Shown here: piece by piece, positions 43,729 to 53,922 of the stretch | How the letters are laid out: each line of letters starts with the position of its first letter | Position numbering within the stretch: the first letter of the stretch is position 1 | From: Candidatus Puniceispirillum sp. | GTDB lineage: Bacteria > Pseudomonadota > Alphaproteobacteria > Puniceispirillales > Puniceispirillaceae | Length of the DNA: 58,352 bases | Direction of reading: 5' to 3' | NCBI GenBank assembly: GCA_016778895.1 | Contig: JADHOR010000011.1 | Span: 1 to 58,352, forward strand | Notes under the pieces: model-generated | Told to the model about the DNA's origin: nothing | The model's database searches: none | Seen by the model: the letters and a program-made list of their open reading frames with translations, nothing else | Program-made: the position numbers and the translations under genes

Positions 43729-46068
43729 TCAACGTCTTTTTCGTTTCGCGGTTTTACCTTTTCCAGCACTTTGCCCGCCATTGCTGGGCTTTGACCGCAC
43801 ACGCCCGGATGGTTTGTTACGGCGTTTGCCAGCGTGCTCATGTGGCGCCTTAGGTCTATGTCTTGAAGATTTGCCGCGCGGCGTGTCGCTTTGCAGACCG
43901 CCATCGACCCATTCCAAAAGAATGCCGCCCGATATTGGTGTGACTTCAGTGACCTTGACCTTTAACGGCGTGCCAACGACAAATCGCCAGCCATTGTGCC
44001 TGCCGTCTAGCGACTGTGTTTCTTCGACAAAATCATAATAATCATCGGGAAGAGCATTGATCGCTAGTAAACCGTCGGCAGCCCCATCCTCTAGTCGGAT
44101 AAAGGCGCCAAATCCGGTGACGGCAACAATTGTTCCTTCAACGACGACGCCAAGCCGCGATTCAAACAATGCTGCGGCAAAACGGTCAATGGTTCGGCGC
44201 TCGGCTGCTGCTGCTGTGGTCTCGGTTTCGGAAATATGCGTGCAAATTTCGGCAATCGCATCAAGTGGCAGGCCATTTAGCCCGTCTTTCGGACCAGTTT
44301 TCTTGCCCGCCGCTGCATCAACCAGCGCGCGATGCACCAGCAAATCTGCATAGCGCCGAATTGGCGAAGTGAAATGCGCGTAATTACGCAATGACAGGCC
44401 AAAATGGCCAATGTTGTCAATGCTATAGACAGCTTTTGCCTGACTGCGAAGCACGGCTTCATTTACCGTCAGCGCATCCGGCGTGTTTTCGGCTAGGGCG
44501 ATAATCTTGTTGAAGTGATGCGGGCGTAGTACCTGTCCGGTGGTAAATTTCCCGCCAACAGACTCGGCTAGCTTGGCAAGGCTGGCGGCCTTTTTCGGGT
44601 CAGGCGTGTCATGTATGCGAAAAACACACGGGCGGCGGCTGGCGATCAGGCTATCGGCGGCTGCAACATTGGCGGCGATCATAAAATCTTCGATTAGCCT
44701 TTGCGACTCGATCTGCGATCGCTGGGTAATCGCAACAGGGTGGCCAGCATCATCCATGACAACGCGGCGTTCTTTCAGGTTCAGTGCCAGCGGTTCACGG
44801 CTTTGGCGATCGATATCAAGTGCGCGCCATGCACCGAACAATGCGTGAAGGCATCCGTGCGGCACGTCACAATCCGCCTCGTCGATGGTGCCATCAAAAA
44901 CGGCCTGGACCTGATCATAGGTCAGGCGCGCATGCGAGCGGATAAGCGCTCGTTCAATATGATGGGAAAAACGCTTACCGTCCTTGTCGATGTGAATTTC
45001 GGCAACCATCGCGGCGCGGTCTTCCCCCGGTCGCAGCGAACATAAATCGTTGGAGATTGCCTCGGGAAGCATCGGCACAACACGGTCAGGAAGATAGACC
45101 GAGTTTCCACGTTTGCGCGCCTCGATATCCAGTGCGCTGTCTAGCCTGACATAATGCGAGACATCGGCAATCGCAACCAGCAAACGCCAGCCCCCATGAT
45201 CAGTAGGTTCGGCGAAAACGGCATCGTCAAAATCACGCGCATCCGCACCATCAATCGTGACCAGCGGCTGATCCCGCAGGTCGCGGCGGCCTTTTAGGGG
45301 CGGAATTTTCAAGCCTTTTGACTCCTCAATGGCGGCGTCGGGAAATTGATGTCGGATTCCAAATTCGGCAAGGGCAAGGGCGCTAAAGGCACCGGCAGAT
45401 GACGCCGAGCCCAGATTGGTGATGACCCGGGCTGTTTTGCCGATATAGCCACGTGACGGCAGTAACTCTGCCTCGATAAGGTCACCGGCATGAAGTGGCA
45501 ACCCGTCGGTTGTTTGTAAACCAATGCTATCACGCTTGCCCCGATCAGCCGGCTGTAGGCGAAACCCTTTACCAGCGGACGTAACAACCCCGAACAGGCG
45601 CTTTTGCCGGCGGTCAAGAACACGGATGATGCGCGCCTCATAGTTATCCGGGCCAACCCGTGTTAGGCGGGCTAACACCTGTTGGCCAACCGATGGGGCG
45701 CGGCCGGCGCGCCGGTTCAAGATTACCCGGATTTCCGGCGGGTTTTCGCTGTCATTGCCTGCCCGACGGGCCAGACCATCACCATCATCATCAAAACTGA
45801 TCAGCTCAAGCACGGTAACTTCGGGCAGAGTATCAGGCGCGGCAATGGCGCGGTGATCTCCGGCCAGCAAACCCCTTTGTGACATGTTGCGCAGTGACCG
45901 GCGTACCGAGGCACGGGCGTCCTGTCCAATGTTAAAGGCGCGGGTGATATCGCGAAGACTTGGCGGCACTGGACAGCTGTTGATGTAATCAAGCAACATT
46001 GCCTCATCAGGCAAAGTAACTGCGCTGGGCGATTGATCGGGGCGGTTTTCACCCTTTTTACGCGCCAT
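43729..46068 (-). CDS. rnr: Ribonuclease R
   Basis: 779-residue processive 3'-5' exoribonuclease. An N-terminal winged helix (SLRDITRAFNIG) is followed by cold-shock-type domains and the RNB catalytic domain (TIDGADARDFDDAVFAEP, GNSVYLPDRVVPMLPEAISN, YAHFTSPIRRYADLLVHRAL). An S1 domain follows (VVEGTIVAVTGFGAFIRLED), and a basic Arg/Lys-rich tail of about 45 residues ends it. The ATG directly follows the topA stop (TAG-ATG), so the two are surely cotranscribed. Confidence 0.95.
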   Translation of the reverse strand: MARKKGENRPDQSPSAVTLPDEAMLLDYINSCPVPPSLRDITRAFNIGQDARASVRRSLRNMSQRGLLAGDHRAIAAPDTLPEVTVLELISFDDDGDGLARRAGNDSENPPEIRVILNRRAGRAPSVGQQVLARLTRVGPDNYEARIIRVLDRRQKRLFGVVTSAGKGFRLQPADRGKRDSIGLQTTDGLPLHAGDLIEAELLPSRGYIGKTARVITNLGSASSAGAFSALALAEFGIRHQFPDAAIEESKGLKIPPLKGRRDLRDQPLVTIDGADARDFDDAVFAEPTDHGGWRLLVAIADVSHYVRLDSALDIEARKRGNSVYLPDRVVPMLPEAISNDLCSLRPGEDRAAMVAEIHIDKDGKRFSHHIERALIRSHARLTYDQVQAVFDGTIDEADCDVPHGCLHALFGAWRALDIDRQSREPLALNLKERRVVMDDAGHPVAITQRSQIESQRLIEDFMIAANVAAADSLIASRRPCVFRIHDTPDPKKAASLAKLAESVGGKFTTGQVLRPHHFNKIIALAENTPDALTVNEAVLRSQAKAVYSIDNIGHFGLSLRNYAHFTSPIRRYADLLVHRALVDAAAGKKTGPKDGLNGLPLDAIAEICTHISETETTAAAAERRTIDRFAAALFESRLGVVVEGTIVAVTGFGAFIRLEDGAADGLLAINALPDDYYDFVEETQSLDGRHNGWRFVVGTPLKVKVTEVTPISGGILLEWVDGGLQSDTPRGKSSRHRPKAPHEHAGKRRNKPSGRVRSKPSNGGQSAGKGKTAKRKRR

Positions 46069-48720
46069 CTAGCTCGCTTTCCGCTTTGCAATTGCCTTTT
46101 TAGCCACAGCTTTTTTAGACTCGGCTTTTTTGGTCACAGCCTTTTTCGACGCGGCCTTTTTGGCAGTGGCTTTTTTAGACGCGGCTTTTTTGGCAGCAGG
46201 CTTTTTAGCCGGGCCCTTGGCTGCCTTGGCAGCTAGCAGCTCAAGCGCCGTTTCCAGAGAGATGTCAGCGATGTCATGCGCCTTGCCGAGGTTGGCCCGG
46301 AGCTTGTTATGCTCGACATAGGGGCCGAACCTGCCTTTCTTGACATGAACCTCGCCGCCATCTGGGTGTGTGCCAAGCAGACGGCCGGCCTTTTTGGCAG
46401 CGTCAGCCAGCAGGTCAACCGCGCGGTTAATCCCAATTTCGAGAACATGATCTTCCGGCGGAAGGCTGGTGAATTTACCCTGATATTTCAGATAAGGGCC
46501 AAAGCGGCCAAGGCCTACCTGAATCATATCACCGGTTTCGGGGTGCGGCTCAATATCACGTGGCAATGCCAGTAGCCCAAGTGCCGCTTCCAGATCCAGA
46601 TTTGCCGCGCTGGTGCCTTTTGGCAATGACGCACGCTTCGGTTTGCTGGTTTCCGGATCGCCGATCTGCACATAGGGGCCATAAGGGCCGTTACGCAAAT
46701 AAACCGGCATATTAGAAGCAGGGTCAATCCCCAGTTCCTTATCGGTGACGGGTGTGCTGCCATCGGCACTGTCATTCTGGCTCGTCAACTGGCGGGTAAA
46801 TTTACATTCTGGATAGTTTGAGCAGCCAACAAAGGCGCCAAATTTTCCAAGTTTTAGCCCCAAACGGCCACTGTCACAATTCGGGCAGTTTCGCTTGAGC
46901 ACACCCGTTTCATCCGCCTGAAAGAAATGTGGCCCTAGCTCTTCATCAAGAACATCAAGCACATTGGTGATGGTCAAGCCCTTGGTGCCGTCAATTGCAG
47001 CTTTGAAATCGCCCCAGAATTGCGCCAGAAGTGTCTTCCAATCAAGCGTTCCTGCCGAAACTTCATCAAGCTGCGATTCGAGCTGGGCGGTAAAATCATA
47101 CTCAACATAGCGGTCAAAGAAATTGCCCAGAAACGTTGAAACCAACCGGCCACGATCCTCAGGAACAAATCGGCCCTTATCCTTAACCACATAATTACGG
47201 TTCTGCAGTACCTGAATGATTGACGCGTAGGTCGACGGCCGTCCAATGCCCAACTCTTCCATACGTTTGACCAGGCTTGCATCAGTAAAGCGCGGTGGTG
47301 GCTGGGTAAAATGCTGTTCTGGCATGACCTTGTTTGTTGTTAGCAGATCGCCCTTTGCCATGCTTGGCAGCAGCGCGGTATCGTCGTCGCTGTCGCCATT
47401 CGCTTGCTGGCCATTTTCTTGTACGGTATCCTTGCTTTCACGGTAAACCGACAAAAACCCGTCGAACACCATCACCTGACCACTCGCCCGCAAGGAAACT
47501 CCGTCAGCAGCATCACCAATATCAATGCCGGTCTGATCAAGTTCGGCCGATTGCATCTGGCTGGCAATTGCGCGTTTCCAGATCAACTCATACAGCCGGA
47601 ACTGGTCATGATCCAGAAACGCCTGCATATCGTCGGGGTGACGGGTGATTTCGGTTGGACGGATGGCTTCATGGGCTTCTTGGGCATTGGCGGCCTTGGT
47701 TTTGTAGATGCGTGGTGCATCTGGCAGGTAACGCTTGCCGTAACGCTGATCGATATTCTGCCGGATCGAGGCGATAGCCTCGCCGCCAAGCTGGACACCA
47801 TCGGTACGCATATAGGTGATTAAACCGGTTGTTTCGCTGCCAATATTAATGCCTTCATAGAGTTTTTGGGCGATTTGCATTGTGCGGCTCGCTGAAAATC
47901 CTAGCTTGCGTGATGCCTCTTGTTGCAATGTAGAGGTTGTGAAAGGTGGCTGAGGGTTGCGGCGCACACGCTTGGTCTCAACCGACTGAACGGCGAGCGT
48001 GGCCGCCGAGATAGTCGCGACGGCGGCATTGGCTTCGGCTTCGGTTTTAATGTCCAGCTTGCCAAGTTTGGTGCCGTTAAGGTGGGTAAGGCGTGCGGTA
48101 AATTGATCACCGCTGGCCAGCTCAAGCGCGGTTTCAACGCTCCAATATTCTTGCGAAACAAAGGCCTCAATTTCGGCCTCGCGCTCACAGATTAGACGAA
48201 GCGCAACCGACTGTACCCGTCCGGCAGATTTTGACCCGGGTAATTTACGCCACAGAACTGGCGAAATTGAAAAACCGACAAGATAGTCAAGCGCCCGCCG
48301 CGCCCGGTAAGCATTGATCAATTCAGTATCAAGCTGGCGCGGTTTTTCCATCGCCGACAGAATTGCGTTTTTCGTGACCTCGTTAAAGACTACCCGTTCG
48401 ACGTCAACCCCGTTTAAGTGCTTGGTATTTTTTAACTGTTCCAGAACGTGCCAGCTAATCGCCTCACCCTCGCGGTCAGGGTCAGTCGCGAGGATCAGCT
48501 TGTCTGCACCCTGCAGCGCGACAACAATATCTTTGAGATGTTTTTCAGAACCGCTGGAAATCTGCCATTTCATTTCGAAATCATTGTCAGGCAGCACGGA
48601 TCCATCCTTGCTTGGCAGATCGCAAACATGACCATAAGAGGCAAGCACCTTGTATCCATCACCGAGGTAACGGTTAATGGTCTTGGCCTTGGCTGGAGAT
48701 TCGACAACGACGACTTTCAT
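46069..48720 (-). CDS. topA: DNA topoisomerase I
   Basis: 883-residue type IA enzyme relaxing negative supercoils. The Toprim domain (VVVVESPAKAKTINRYLGDG, ATDPDREGEAISWHV) comes first. The catalytic Tyr is in GLITYMRTDGVQL (about residue 303). A C4 zinc ribbon follows (CPNCDSGRLGLK with CSNYPEC), then several topoisomerase C-terminal repeats with the KxGRFGPYV pattern. The last 45 or so residues are a Lys/Ala repeat tail (KKAxxKKAxSKKA). Start ATG 48720 with AGGGAC upstream; GTG 48723 is adjacent. dprA usually precedes it and is decayed here. Confidence 0.96.
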   Translation of the reverse strand: MKVVVVESPAKAKTINRYLGDGYKVLASYGHVCDLPSKDGSVLPDNDFEMKWQISSGSEKHLKDIVVALQGADKLILATDPDREGEAISWHVLEQLKNTKHLNGVDVERVVFNEVTKNAILSAMEKPRQLDTELINAYRARRALDYLVGFSISPVLWRKLPGSKSAGRVQSVALRLICEREAEIEAFVSQEYWSVETALELASGDQFTARLTHLNGTKLGKLDIKTEAEANAAVATISAATLAVQSVETKRVRRNPQPPFTTSTLQQEASRKLGFSASRTMQIAQKLYEGINIGSETTGLITYMRTDGVQLGGEAIASIRQNIDQRYGKRYLPDAPRIYKTKAANAQEAHEAIRPTEITRHPDDMQAFLDHDQFRLYELIWKRAIASQMQSAELDQTGIDIGDAADGVSLRASGQVMVFDGFLSVYRESKDTVQENGQQANGDSDDDTALLPSMAKGDLLTTNKVMPEQHFTQPPPRFTDASLVKRMEELGIGRPSTYASIIQVLQNRNYVVKDKGRFVPEDRGRLVSTFLGNFFDRYVEYDFTAQLESQLDEVSAGTLDWKTLLAQFWGDFKAAIDGTKGLTITNVLDVLDEELGPHFFQADETGVLKRNCPNCDSGRLGLKLGKFGAFVGCSNYPECKFTRQLTSQNDSADGSTPVTDKELGIDPASNMPVYLRNGPYGPYVQIGDPETSKPKRASLPKGTSAANLDLEAALGLLALPRDIEPHPETGDMIQVGLGRFGPYLKYQGKFTSLPPEDHVLEIGINRAVDLLADAAKKAGRLLGTHPDGGEVHVKKGRFGPYVEHNKLRANLGKAHDIADISLETALELLAAKAAKGPAKKPAAKKAASKKATAKKAASKKAVTKKAESKKAVAKKAIAKRKAS
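46081..46210. repeat. Degenerate codon repeats encoding the TopA lysine-rich tail
   Basis: The 3' end of topA is made of imperfect repeats of a short unit (plus strand GCCTTTTTNGNC type, for example around 46140, 46155, 46170, 46185), encoding successive (A/S/T)KKA blocks. It is low-complexity sequence that can expand or shrink by slippage. Confidence 0.6.
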
Positions 48721-48899
48721 CACTTGTCCCTACTATCGCGTGAAGGGCTTGCGATAAAGCCAAAAGTTGGATTTGTCAAAATTTCTGATGGTTTTTTTAT
48801 AAATTAACCGGTTTTAGGGATATTTTCGCTAATTTGCTTGGCGGGTTTCTGACAAGGCGAGTTCGGTATTTTGATTACGCGCCCTGACCAGGCTGCCGG

Positions 48900-49990
48900 T
48901 TAAACATAAAATTGACGTGACACGCTATTGCCAAAATGTCGGGTTAGATGCCCGGCTAATTCCAATTCAAGGATCGCCGCCCAGATTACCGCCAGGTGTT
49001 AATCGCGCCGTGAGATCTGATCTTCAATTTCACGGGATCACTACCAAGTACATTTAAAATGGCCTCACGGCATCGGGCAACGTCATCGTCAGTCAGCGGC
49101 ACTTGCGGAATATTTGTCCAGACTGGTTTGACTGGGGCTGTTTCAAAACTGCCACGCGCCGAGATCGCCTCGATGATTTCCGCTGCAGGTTGCACCAGGG
49201 TTTTACCATCACGGATAAGCTGGTTACAGCCATTTGCGCGGGGATCCCCGGCATTGCCATGACTTCGCCGCCGCCTTCGTCGGCCTCACGCGCGGTGATC
49301 AGTGATCCTGAACGGGTTGCCGCCTCGACCACGACAACGCCCAGTGCAAGGCTGGCGATAATCCGGTTAAGTGTCGGAAAATGGCGTGGCGTTGGCGCGT
49401 TACTCGGGCGCATTTTGGCTAACGGTAACCCCGTCTTTGACGATCTGCGCAAACAGCTCGCGGTTTTCCGTTGGGTAGATTATGTCAACGCCGCTGGCGA
49501 TAACGCCAATGGTTCCGGTTGGTATGGCACTGCGGTGAGCAGCCGCATCAATGCCGCAGGCCATTCCAGGCACAATTACAAAACTAGCCTCGCCAAGTTC
49601 GCAAGCCAGTGATTCTGCATGGCCCATCGTATTGATTGAGGCATTTCAGGCACTAACAAGGGCAATGATTGGCTGTTGCAAATTATGCAGATTGCCGCGC
49701 GTTGATAAAATCACCGATGTATCATCAAATTGTGCCAAACGTGCAGGGTAGACCTCGCTATCATGCCAGATCAAGTTGGCATCATCGGCGGCAAAGGCGG
49801 CAAGTTCTGCCTTGACATCAGCAAGGCTGACAACCGATAATTTGGGCTGACCGGGTGCCGCAATCTCTGTGATGGCGGCCAATGCCCGCACCGCGCTGCC
49901 CTAGCGCTGGATCAATAGGCTAAAGGTCATTGAGCCGATATGGCGCGTTCGAATTAATCGTATCTGAGCAAATTTTTCATTTTTATCCAT
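48900..49990 (-). pseudogene. dprA: Decayed DNA processing protein DprA
   Basis: DprA loads RecA on incoming single-stranded DNA in natural transformation. Its sequence can be followed through several lesions. ATG 49990 starts IRLIRTRHIGSMTFSLLIQR, then TAG (49901-49903). IALVSA precedes a TGA (49646-49648) where the family has Arg, and the frame continues with TMGHAESLACELGEASFVIV, PGMACGIDAAAH and [16 protein letters not shown] (49400) and a frameshift come before [20 protein letters not shown] and GSLITARE. The last part, in yet other frames, contains AAILELELAGHLTRHFG, the usual C-terminal winged helix, ending at 48900. At least three stops and two frameshifts. Position between plsY and topA is the usual dprA place. 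Confidence 0.9.
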
Positions 49991-50060
49991 CAAAGGACAG
50001 TAGAGCCGCGGCTTTAATAAAGCGTTAACCGGACAGGCATTAGTTGTCTCGCTGGCGGTT

Positions 50061-50666
50061 TTATTTAATTTTGGCGCCGATTTTGGTCTCGCTACCGGTT
50101 AAGAGGCGGCCGATATTGGCATGGTGGCGGCTCCAAACAAGGCTACCAAGCAGCAAAATGGCAATTTTGGTCTCAGCGTCGTCAAGCATTATGAACCCCG
50201 CCACAAAACAAGCCGCCATTGCCAGCAAGGCCGATAGTGATGAATAGCGTGACAGGAACGCGGTCACCAGCCAGACAATCACAAACACCGCGCCAAGCCG
50301 AAGGTCGAGTGCGGCCAGAGCAGCAAGGCTGGTTGCAACCCCTTTGCCGCCACGAAATCTCAGCCAAATAGGGAAACAATGGCCGATAACAACAGTCAAT
50401 CCAGCAATCGCCATAAGGTCCGGCCCGACAAGATTGGCGGTCAGCAATACAGCAGCAGCACCCTTGCCAGCATCACAAATCAGCGTTGCAACCGCCAGTT
50501 TTTTATTGCCAGTTCGAAGAACATTCGTTGCGCCGATATTACCGCTGCCAATTTGCCGAATGTCGCCAGCCCCTGCCATGCCGGTCAGAACAAGGCCAAA
50601 CGGTATGCTGCCAAGCCCGTAGGCAAGACAGATCACAAACAAAACAGAGCCAAAATCGTTAAACAT
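50061..50666 (-). CDS. plsY: Glycerol-3-phosphate acyltransferase PlsY
   Basis: 201-residue inner-membrane enzyme that makes lysophosphatidate from acyl-phosphate. The three conserved loops are IGSGNIGATNVLRTG, the Lys region DAGKGAAAVLL and HCFPIWLRFRGGKGVAT. Five or so hydrophobic segments. It follows pyrC by 35 nt and precedes the dprA remnant. Confidence 0.94.
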   Translation of the reverse strand: MFNDFGSVLFVICLAYGLGSIPFGLVLTGMAGAGDIRQIGSGNIGATNVLRTGNKKLAVATLICDAGKGAAAVLLTANLVGPDLMAIAGLTVVIGHCFPIWLRFRGGKGVATSLAALAALDLRLGAVFVIVWLVTAFLSRYSSLSALLAMAACFVAGFIMLDDAETKIAILLLGSLVWSRHHANIGRLLTGSETKIGAKIK

Positions 50667-50701
50667 CTAGCTATCGTTCCCGGTACAGGTGTCCTGACTG
50701 A

Positions 50702-51988
50702 TTAGTCACGCAGGAATATGGCAGTGCCATCAACATAAGTCGCATCAACAATGCCTTGCACCGGATGCAATTCAAACGGTGTGATCCGCGAGTTTGATAT
50801 GAAGTTCGCACTTTTGACGATCCAGCCGCTGTCTGGCCGGAACAAAATAAAGTCGGCGCTGCAGCCCGGGCTTAGGGTGCCACCCCTTATGTCGAGAATT
50901 GACGCTGGTGCAAGGCTTAGTGCTTCAATCATGCGTGCCATGCTTATATGTCCCTGATGCACCAGCGTAAGGCTGAGCGCAAGCAGTGTATCCAAGCCCG
51001 ATGCGCCGGGCTGGGCAGGGCCAAACGGCTGCATTTTGGCGTCGCGGTCAACTGGCATGTGATCGGATGCAATCGCGTCGATCGTGCCGTCAGCAAGCCC
51101 CTCGATCACCGCCTGCCGGTCATCTTCACTGCGCAATGGTGGGGAGAGCTTGAAAGCTGTGTTGTAGGTGCTGACTGCCAGTTCATTCAACAGAAAATAG
51201 GGCGGTGCAGTATCTGCGGTAACAGCCAGCCCCTCGGCCTTTGCCTGTCGCACTGCCTCAATTCCGGCTCGAGTCGAAATATGGGCAACATGGTATCTGG
51301 CCTCGGTACGACGCAGCAAATGCAAATCACGGTCAATGATGATCACCTCAGCCTCGCTGGGACTCCCAAGCAGGCCAAGCCGCGTCGATGTCTCACCCTC
51401 GTTCATCTCGGCATCTTTTGTGAGCGCGTGATCTTCACAGTGCTGTATAAATGGCTTGTCCAGCATATTGCTGTAGGCGAGAAGGCGCCGCATGATCAGG
51501 CTGTCATTGATTGACGTTGCACAGTTGGTAAAGCCAACGGCGCCAGCTTCGGCCATCAAGCCCAATTCGGCCATTTCATGTCCATCAAGTCCTTTTGTTG
51601 CGGCGCCATAGGCATGAAGCCGTGGGCCGCCAATGCGCGATGCTCGCAGGCACAATGAATCAATGGCGCTGGCCTCGTCAATCACCGGCCGTGTATCCGG
51701 CAGGCAGGCAAGCGCGGTAATCCCGCCACCAGCCGCCGCCGCCAGTAATGTACTCAGGCTTTCGAGATGTTCTGCTCCCGGATCTGCCGGTTGTACGCGC
51801 ATATCAACGATGCCAGGCGAAAGGCATGATTTCTGGCAATCGATCAGCTGCTCAAATTTGCCACTCTTTGACGGTGTGTCGAGGCCAATGGCATTAACCA
51901 CCCCGTCAACCACATCCAGATAGCCGATCCCGTTAAGCGATTGCGATGGGTCAATTATATGAGCATTAAAGAGACGGGTTGCGGTCAT
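50702..51988 (-). CDS. pyrC: Dihydroorotase-like protein, metal site incomplete (PyrC/PyrX type)
   Basis: 428-residue amidohydrolase-fold protein. Family sequence is clear: [79 protein letters not shown], and GLDTLL. The HxH motif that binds the metals in active dihydroorotases (DxHxHxREPG) reads [10 protein letters not shown], and the bridging FTDDG-type Asp region reads FTNCA, while other His and Asp ligands remain. In several bacteria such PyrC homologues are inactive partners needed to hold aspartate transcarbamoylase (PyrX). The 4-nt overlap with pyrB fits that role. An active dihydroorotase should then be elsewhere. Confidence 0.85.
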   Translation of the reverse strand: MTATRLFNAHIIDPSQSLNGIGYLDVVDGVVNAIGLDTPSKSGKFEQLIDCQKSCLSPGIVDMRVQPADPGAEHLESLSTLLAAAAGGGITALACLPDTRPVIDEASAIDSLCLRASRIGGPRLHAYGAATKGLDGHEMAELGLMAEAGAVGFTNCATSINDSLIMRRLLAYSNMLDKPFIQHCEDHALTKDAEMNEGETSTRLGLLGSPSEAEVIIIDRDLHLLRRTEARYHVAHISTRAGIEAVRQAKAEGLAVTADTAPPYFLLNELAVSTYNTAFKLSPPLRSEDDRQAVIEGLADGTIDAIASDHMPVDRDAKMQPFGPAQPGASGLDTLLALSLTLVHQGHISMARMIEALSLAPASILDIRGGTLSPGCSADFILFRPDSGWIVKSANFISNSRITPFELHPVQGIVDATYVDGTAIFLRD

Positions 51989-52956
51989 GCTAGCCTCGTC
52001 ACCAGAGCTTCAAGACAGGCCATGCGTGCCGCAACACCCATTTCAACTTGCGTGCGGATCAGACTTTTCTCGACATCATCGGCGGTAGCAGAATCTATCT
52101 CGACGCCGCGGTTCATCGGCCCTGGATGCATAACCAGTGCCTTTGGTGCAGCGCGCATTAATTTGCCGCTATCAAGACCGAACAGATTAAAATATTCACG
52201 CTGCGACGGGGTTTCAGTGCCTGCCATCCGTTCGGTCTGCAGGCGCAGCATCATCACGATATCGCAGCCCTCGATGCCAGACTCGAAATCGGTAAAGACC
52301 GAAACGCCCATATTGCCGATGTTGGCTGGCAGCAGGGTAACCGGGCAAACCAGACGTAATTCCGCGCCGAGCGTGCCAAGAAGATGAATGTTGGATCGGG
52401 CAACACGGCTGTTGGCGATGTCTCCGCAAATTGCGATTTTGAGCCCTTCAATCCGGCCGATACGGCGGCGGATCGTCAGCGCATCAAGCAGCGCTTGGGT
52501 CGGGTGTTCATGGCGTCCGTCACCGGCATTAATTACCGACGCGTCGATATGCTGGCTTAACAAAAGCGCAGCGCCCGAACAATTATGGCGCACCACTAGA
52601 ATATCAGGATGCATTGCGTTCAGGGTTGTGGCCGTGTCGAGCAGTGTCTCGCCCTTTTTAACCGATGATCCGGCAACCGAAATATTCAATACCGATCCAC
52701 CGAGCCGCTTTGCCGCAAGCTCAAAGGAAACCCGGGTGCGAGTCGAGTTTTCGTAAAACAGATTGATGATTGTCTTACCGTGAAGCGCGTCGCTGACCCC
52801 GTCGTGAGGGTTGTCGGCAAACATGTGCCCGCGGTCAAGCAGGCTACGAATTTCAAGGGGAGACATACCCTCAATGCCAAGAAGGTGCCGGTTTGCCAAT
52901 TTGGCTGGGCCGGTTTGCTTGTGCGATTGAACGCCTGTGGTGTCCCCCTGGGTCAT
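51985..52956 (-). CDS. pyrB: Aspartate carbamoyltransferase catalytic subunit
   Basis: 323 residues; forms carbamoylaspartate in pyrimidine synthesis. [20 protein letters not shown] is the carbamoyl-phosphate loop; [36 protein letters not shown] and [13 protein letters not shown] are also canonical. First gene of pyrB-pyrC-plsY; no pyrI regulatory subunit is present. The 118-nt gap to ruvX must hold the promoter. Confidence 0.95.
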   Translation of the reverse strand: MTQGDTTGVQSHKQTGPAKLANRHLLGIEGMSPLEIRSLLDRGHMFADNPHDGVSDALHGKTIINLFYENSTRTRVSFELAAKRLGGSVLNISVAGSSVKKGETLLDTATTLNAMHPDILVVRHNCSGAALLLSQHIDASVINAGDGRHEHPTQALLDALTIRRRIGRIEGLKIAICGDIANSRVARSNIHLLGTLGAELRLVCPVTLLPANIGNMGVSVFTDFESGIEGCDIVMMLRLQTERMAGTETPSQREYFNLFGLDSGKLMRAAPKALVMHPGPMNRGVEIDSATADDVEKSLIRTQVEMGVAARMACLEALVTRLA

Positions 52957-53074
52957 GAAGCCATTTTATTAACTTAACCGTCACCGCTGGTCTAGCGTTA
53001 AATGCATCCCAGCAGTGCAAAATTTAACCTGCTTTACAGCGCCTAGTTGACAATACCCAATAGGCCGGGCTTGT

Positions 53075-53578
53075 CTAGGAGCCGCCGTGCGGGGGCGGGG
53101 CGCTGTTGCGCATCTGCTGGTCATTACTCGCATCCAAGGCAGATTGCAAAATCCAGCAAGCTGCTAGCGCATCGCGGCGCACGGCGCGTTTGGCGCGAGT
53201 CATATCGGCGGCGACCATTGCGCTTTCGACGGCACGCGTTGACAGGCGTTCATCTTGAAAGGTGATGGGCAGGTCCCGTATTTTGATCAGCGCATGGGCG
53301 AAGTCACGAACCGAGTCACAGCGCGGGCCAAGGCTACCATCCATATTGATCGGCCAACCAAGCACCAGCCCGCCAACCGATTCGTTGTCAACAATTGCTA
53401 GCAATGCTGCCACATCTTGGGTGAATTTAGTGCGGTAAAGAATTTTCACTGGCGAGGCGATTTTTAACCCGATATCGGACAGGGCAAGGCCGATGGTTTT
53501 CTTGCCAATATCAAGCCCTAGAAGGCGTTGACCGCTTGAAATTAACCCAAATATATCGTTTATCTTGCAGATCGCCAT
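53075..53578 (-). CDS. ruvX: RuvX/YqgF family putative pre-16S rRNA nuclease
   Basis: 167 residues with the RNase H-like fold. LLGLDIGKKTIGLALSD opens it, GLVLGWPINMDGSLGPRCDS follows, and DERLSTRAVESAM gives the second acidic motif. YqgF helps process the 5' end of 16S rRNA. ATG 53578 is used; the open frame upstream to 53662 overlaps the gatC start. Divergent from gatC with a 56-bp gap. Confidence 0.9.
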   Translation of the reverse strand: MAICKINDIFGLISSGQRLLGLDIGKKTIGLALSDIGLKIASPVKILYRTKFTQDVAALLAIVDNESVGGLVLGWPINMDGSLGPRCDSVRDFAHALIKIRDLPITFQDERLSTRAVESAMVAADMTRAKRAVRRDALAACWILQSALDASNDQQMRNSAPPPHGGS

Positions 53579-53634
53579 GCTGAGTGATAAGTCACCAGTT
53601 GAAATTTTTCGATAACAGCAAAAAGCACAGTGAC

Positions 53635-53922
53635 ATGTCCGTTGACAAGACCACAGTGGCAAAAATCGCGCGTTTAGCCCGGATTAATGTACCAGATAAA
53701 CGTCTAGAGCCACTTGCCGCAGAATTAAATGGCATTCTCAACTGGATTGCCGAACTGGACGAAGTGAACACCGAGACCGTTCAACCCCTGGCCAGCGTAA
53801 CCGGTCATGCGTTGCCAATGCGCGATGATGTGGTGACGGACGGTGATCGTCTTAATGATGTGCTTTCCAATGCTCCAGAGGGAGCCAGTGGCTTTTTTGT
53901 TGTGCCAAAGGTTGTTGAATAA
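53635..53922 (+). CDS. gatC: Asp/Glu-tRNA(Asn/Gln) amidotransferase subunit C
   Basis: 95 residues from ATG 53635. [34 protein letters not shown] and [12 protein letters not shown] are typical, ending in [10 protein letters not shown]. GatC is the scaffold of GatCAB, which amidates misacylated Glu-tRNA(Gln) and/or Asp-tRNA(Asn). Its stop overlaps gatA by one base (TAATG). Confidence 0.94.
   Translation: MSVDKTTVAKIARLARINVPDKRLEPLAAELNGILNWIAELDEVNTETVQPLASVTGHALPMRDDVVTDGDRLNDVLSNAPEGASGFFVVPKVVE

Noticed and set aside
49646-49648. In-frame TGA in dprA as a selenocysteine site.
   Set aside because: The family has Arg here (CGA to TGA change), no stem-loop is evident after it, and the gene has further stops and frameshifts.
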